64,000 nucleotides of DNA, from NCBI RefSeq assembly GCF_024790395.1, contig NZ_JAJISC010000002.1:1-64000 (forward strand). Reading direction: 5' to 3'. Source of the stretch: Halomonas dongshanensis (lineage in GTDB: Bacteria; Pseudomonadota; Gammaproteobacteria; Pseudomonadales; Halomonadaceae). This document shows, in pieces, positions 60,832-64,000 of the stretch; within the stretch, counting starts at the first letter, position 1; every line of letters begins with the position of its first letter. The notes below the pieces were generated by a model. That model saw only the letters and a program-made list of their open reading frames with translations, had not been told where the DNA came from and searched no databases. The position numbers and the translations under genes are program-made.

Positions 60832-61745
60832 GCCCACTTTGGATCGCCTTGGCGCTGCTCTTGGTGCCCGCGCTTTGGCTTATGAGCGTACCGCTGCGTA
60901 GCGCCCAGCGCGTCCACGACGACCAGCAGGCCTTCGAAGCCAACGATCTCGGCGCGCAGCAGAACGTAGCCATCTTTCGCCGCCGCCTGGCGTCGCTCGA
61001 AGCCGCGAAGGCGCGCGGCGAAGTGAGTGACGAAGCCTTTGCCCAAGACAAGCTGACGCTCGAGCGTAGCCTGCTCGAAGACACTGCCTTGATGCGCCGC
61101 CGAGCGCTTGCTTCGCCGGGTTCCGGTCGCTTGGTCGTGCCGCTGGTGATGGTCATCATGGTCATGGCGAGCCTGACCTGGTATTACGTCGAAGGCGCCG
61201 AAGGCGACCTGGCCCTGCTCGCCGTGCAGCGTGAGCTACAAGCCGACCCCGAGGCGACGCTGCCGGAATACCTAGCGCGCCTGGAGCAGGAGGCGGCGCG
61301 CCAGCCGAATAACCCCAACGTTTGGGCCGCGCTCTTTCCGCTTTACCGCGATAGCGGGCGCAGTACCAAAGCGCTCGATGCCCTTAACCAGCTGATCGCT
61401 CTCGAAGGGCGTGCGCCGTCGCTCCTGGCGCAGCTGGCCCAGCTGCGTTTTTTCATGGCCGGGCGTGAGCTTACCCCCGAGGTACAGGCGCTGATCGATG
61501 AAACCCAGGCGCTCGACCCACGCGAGCCGACCATTCTCGGTCTACTCGGCCTTCACGCCTTCGATAGCGGCGATTACGAACTCGCCATCGACCGTTGGCG
61601 TCGCGCCGTTGCCAGCGTCAACGATCCCGACGCCGTTGCCTCCTTTCGCGAAGGCATTCGTGTGGCCCAGGAACAGTTGGACGAGGCCAACGCTAATGCC
61701 GATGGCGACGCGAATACGGCCGCTAACCCAGACGCCCAAGAGTAG
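60828..61745 (+). CDS. ccmI: Cytochrome c biogenesis protein CcmI (TPR protein)
   Basis: This 305-residue protein begins in an overlap with the ccmH stop. Two membrane segments, at residues ~1–20 and ~105–125, flank a cytoplasmic coiled-coil loop (NVAIFRRRLASLEAAKARGE). The periplasmic part contains TPR helices (NPNVWAALFPLYRDSGRSTKALDALNQLI, TILGLLGLHAFDSGDYELAIDRWRRAV) that hold the C-terminus of apocytochrome c. It is the last ccm gene, 12 bases before smc. The C-terminus is a short Asn/Asp/Ala tail. Confidence 0.94.
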   Translation: MSPLWIALALLLVPALWLMSVPLRSAQRVHDDQQAFEANDLGAQQNVAIFRRRLASLEAAKARGEVSDEAFAQDKLTLERSLLEDTALMRRRALASPGSGRLVVPLVMVIMVMASLTWYYVEGAEGDLALLAVQRELQADPEATLPEYLARLEQEAARQPNNPNVWAALFPLYRDSGRSTKALDALNQLIALEGRAPSLLAQLAQLRFFMAGRELTPEVQALIDETQALDPREPTILGLLGLHAFDSGDYELAIDRWRRAVASVNDPDAVASFREGIRVAQEQLDEANANADGDANTAANPDAQE

Positions 61746-61757
61746 AGGCCCAAACCG

Positions 61758-64000
61758 ATGCGCCTGACCTCGATTCGCCTGGTGGGTTTCAAGTCCTTCG
61801 TCGACCCGGTCACGGTGCCTTTCGATGGCAATATGACCGCCATCGTCGGGCCCAACGGCTGTGGCAAATCGAACATCATCGATGCGGTGCGCTGGGTGAT
61901 GGGCGAATCTTCGGCCAAGACGTTGCGTGGTGAGTCCATGGCCGACGTCATCTTCAACGGCTCTACCGGGCGTAAGCCCGTAGGCCAGGCGTCGATCGAG
62001 CTCAAGTTCGACAACCGCGATGGCGGCATGGGCGGCGCCTACGCTCAGTACGCCGAGATCGCGGTCAAGCGCCTGGTGACCCGCGACGGCCAGTCGAATT
62101 ACTTCTTCAACGGTCAGAAATGCCGCCGCCGCGACATCGCCGACCTGTTCATGGGCACAGGCCTAGGCCCGCGCTCCTACGCCATCATCGGCCAGGGCAT
62201 GATTTCGCGGCTGATCGAAGCGCGCCCGGACGACCTACGTGCCACGCTGGAAGAGGCCGCGGGCATCTCCAAGTACAAGGAGCGCCGCCGCGAGACCGAA
62301 AACCGCATGCGCCGCACCCAGGAGAACCTGGAGCGCCTGGATGACATTCGCGAGGAGCTCGATAAGCAGCTCGAACGCTTGAAGCGCCAGGCCGAAGCGG
62401 CCAAGCGCTACCAGGAACTCAAGCAGCAGGAGTACCGCTTGAAAGGCGAGCTTGCTCTGCTGCGCGGACAGGCGCTGCGCGCCGAGCAGACCCACCAAGA
62501 GAGTCGCGTGCGCGAGCTGGAGATCGCCGTCGAGAAGGACGTCTTTGGCGTTCGCCAGTGTGAAACGCGTCTGGAACAGGCCCGCGAGCAGCACGATGGC
62601 CTCGCCGAAACGCTGGAAAAGCAGCAGCAGCAGTTCTTCGAGACCACCACGCGCATCGCCCGCTTAGAGCAGGATCAAGCCCACCGCAAGAGCCGTCAGG
62701 CGCAGCTGGCCAACGACATCGAGACCGCCCGGCGCGATCTAGCCGAGCAGCGCCAGGTCAGCGAGGGCGACAGCGAACGCTTCGAGCAGATCGCTGCGCG
62801 TCTCGAGGAGCTCGTTCCCGAACACGAGGCGTTGGAAGAGCAACTCGATGAACTCGAACACGCGCTGGCCGACGCTGCACCTGCGTTGGAAGCCGCCGAG
62901 CAGGCCTGGAGCGATGCCGAGAACCGCTGGCGCGATGCCAGCCGCGACGCCGATCGCAGCCAGGATCAGTTGCGCGACATCGAGCAGCGCATCACGCGCC
63001 TGCAGGGCGAGGTAACGCGGCGACGCCAGCAGCGCGGCGATCTCGCCGATTTGACCGCGCTGCGCGCCGAACACGCCGAAAGCCAAGCGAACTGGGAGGC
63101 GGCCAACGAACGCGCCGAAGGCTTCGCTGACGCTCGCCAGCAGTGGCAGCAGGCGTACGCCGAGGCGCGCACTGCCCAGCAGCAAGCACTACAGCGCCGT
63201 GATGCCCGCCGCGCCGAGATCAGCCAGCGCCAGGGCGAACTCGCCTCGCTTCAGGCGCTGATCGACGCCGCGCTGGCCGATCACGACCCTGCCACTAGTG
63301 ATGCGCTGCGTGCGCAGGGTATCGCGCAGGCGCCGCGCCTTGGCGAGGCGCTGACGGTTGCGCCGGGATGGGAGAGCGTCGCTTCCTGGCTGCTCGCGCC
63401 CTGGCTAAACGCGCGGTTGGTCGCCCCGCAGGCGCTCGCAGCGCTGCCCGAGGCATTGGCGACCGACTGGCGCCTGATCGAAGCGCGCAGCGACGTTGAG
63501 GCCGATGACAAGCGCCTGAGCTCAAAGATCCATGGCGCCGGGGCGTTAAGCGCCTGGCTTGCCACCGTTCACGTGGCCGCAAACGATTCTGAAGCCGAGG
63601 CCTTGGTCGCATCACTCGCTCCCGGCGAGAGCGTGATCAGCCGCGAGGGAATCTGGCGCGGGCAGGGCTGGCTGAGCCAGCAGGCCAGCGGCGAAGGCCT
63701 CGATGCGCTGCTGGTGACGCGCCAGCGCTTTGCCGCACTCGAGGCCGAGCTTGCGACCGATGACGCCGCTCTGGAAGAGTGCGAACTTGCCTGCGCGGCA
63801 GCCGCCGAGCAGCTCGAGGCCTTGGAGAGTCAGCGTGAACGCCAGGATCAAGAGGAGCGCGACCACGCCCAGACCCTGCAGCAGTTGGCGCTCAAAGAGC
63901 GCAGCCTGGCCCAGCGTCTTGAGCACCTGGCGGGGCGGGCCGATGAGCTAGACGAAGAGCTTGCGAATCTCGCCGAAGAGGAGGCAACGCTCGCGCTCAC
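61758..64000 (+). CDS. smc: Chromosome segregation protein SMC, N-terminal part (runs off the window)
   Basis: The frame is open to the right edge, giving 747 residues of an expected ~1150–1170. MRLTSIRLVGFKSFVDPVTV and AIVGPNGCGKSNIIDAVRWVMGE (Walker A near residue 33) form the ATPase head. MGTGLGPRSYAIIGQGMISR and the following DDLRATLEEAAGISKYKERRRETENR begin the coiled coil, and the hinge is expected around residues 500–650. Heptad-rich sequence with many Glu, Arg, Ala and Gln residues fills the rest. SMC compacts and separates replicated chromosomes. In related gammaproteobacteria, zipA and ligA follow. Confidence 0.95.
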   Translation, partial: MRLTSIRLVGFKSFVDPVTVPFDGNMTAIVGPNGCGKSNIIDAVRWVMGESSAKTLRGESMADVIFNGSTGRKPVGQASIELKFDNRDGGMGGAYAQYAEIAVKRLVTRDGQSNYFFNGQKCRRRDIADLFMGTGLGPRSYAIIGQGMISRLIEARPDDLRATLEEAAGISKYKERRRETENRMRRTQENLERLDDIREELDKQLERLKRQAEAAKRYQELKQQEYRLKGELALLRGQALRAEQTHQESRVRELEIAVEKDVFGVRQCETRLEQAREQHDGLAETLEKQQQQFFETTTRIARLEQDQAHRKSRQAQLANDIETARRDLAEQRQVSEGDSERFEQIAARLEELVPEHEALEEQLDELEHALADAAPALEAAEQAWSDAENRWRDASRDADRSQDQLRDIEQRITRLQGEVTRRRQQRGDLADLTALRAEHAESQANWEAANERAEGFADARQQWQQAYAEARTAQQQALQRRDARRAEISQRQGELASLQALIDAALADHDPATSDALRAQGIAQAPRLGEALTVAPGWESVASWLLAPWLNARLVAPQALAALPEALATDWRLIEARSDVEADDKRLSSKIHGAGALSAWLATVHVAANDSEAEALVASLAPGESVISREGIWRGQGWLSQQASGEGLDALLVTRQRFAALEAELATDDAALEECELACAAAAEQLEALESQRERQDQEERDHAQTLQQLALKERSLAQRLEHLAGRADELDEELANLAEEEATLAL

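Overview
The window looks like chromosomal DNA of a halophilic gammaproteobacterium of the Halomonadaceae (Halomonas or a close relative). This rests on gene content and order: mrcA–pilMNOPQ–aroKB–gltBD, pyrG–kdsA–eno, fdxA–mutS–cinA–recA–recX–alaS–lysC–csrA–tRNA, oadGAB and ccmABCDEFGHI–smc, together with a TAXI-type TRAP transporter and a sodium-pumping oxaloacetate decarboxylase. No database search was possible, so the taxonomic call is inference.

Region 1 (1–8866) is an accessory type VI secretion cargo island. It holds the C-terminal tip of a VgrG spike, a 1127-residue VasX/BTH_I2691-like effector, a membrane protein, a short DUF4123-like adaptor, a small alanine-rich protein, an anchored BNR-repeat protein, and an orphan Rhs tip with an unrecognised C-terminal toxin and a small membrane immunity candidate. 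Several stretches are AT-rich, and there are signs of decay (a 16-bp tandem duplication, rhs debris).

Region 2 (8867–16996) carries an EAL phosphodiesterase, then a glutaryl-CoA module on the minus strand (GntR/FCD regulator, GcdH, CaiB/BaiF CoA-transferase). Divergent from it is a complete TAXI TRAP operon (binding protein, DUF1850 protein, fused permease). The arrangement suggests uptake and activation of a C5 dicarboxylate such as glutarate. A perfect 16-bp inverted repeat lies between the regulator and gcdH.

Region 3 (17011–35964) is core chromosome: penicillin-binding protein 1A, the type IV pilus alignment genes with a short secretin, shikimate genes aroKB, glutamate synthase gltBD, and pyrG–kdsA–eno.

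Region 4 (35965–38371) contains an RsmZ/CsrB-type regulatory RNA with 11 GGA motifs and its own terminator. A perfect GacA box (TGTAAG-N6-CTTACA) lies about 180 bp upstream of its predicted start. A cystine symporter gene (tcyP) with a hairpin leader follows, then fdxA. The RNA's expected target, CsrA, is encoded 11 kb downstream, and the pilQ leader carries regularly spaced GGA motifs that could be a CsrA target.

Region 5 (38520–49784) is the DNA repair and SOS block mutS, pncC/cinA, recA (with a LexA box), recX, followed by alaS, lysC, csrA, tRNA-Ser(GCU), two identical tRNA-Arg(ACG) genes and dusC. Region 6 (49912–64000) contains the oadGAB sodium pump, yigZ, a UmuD/LexA-like protein that appears to lack its catalytic residues and has its own candidate LexA box, the complete cytochrome c maturation operon ccmABCDEFGHI, and the start of smc, which runs off the window.
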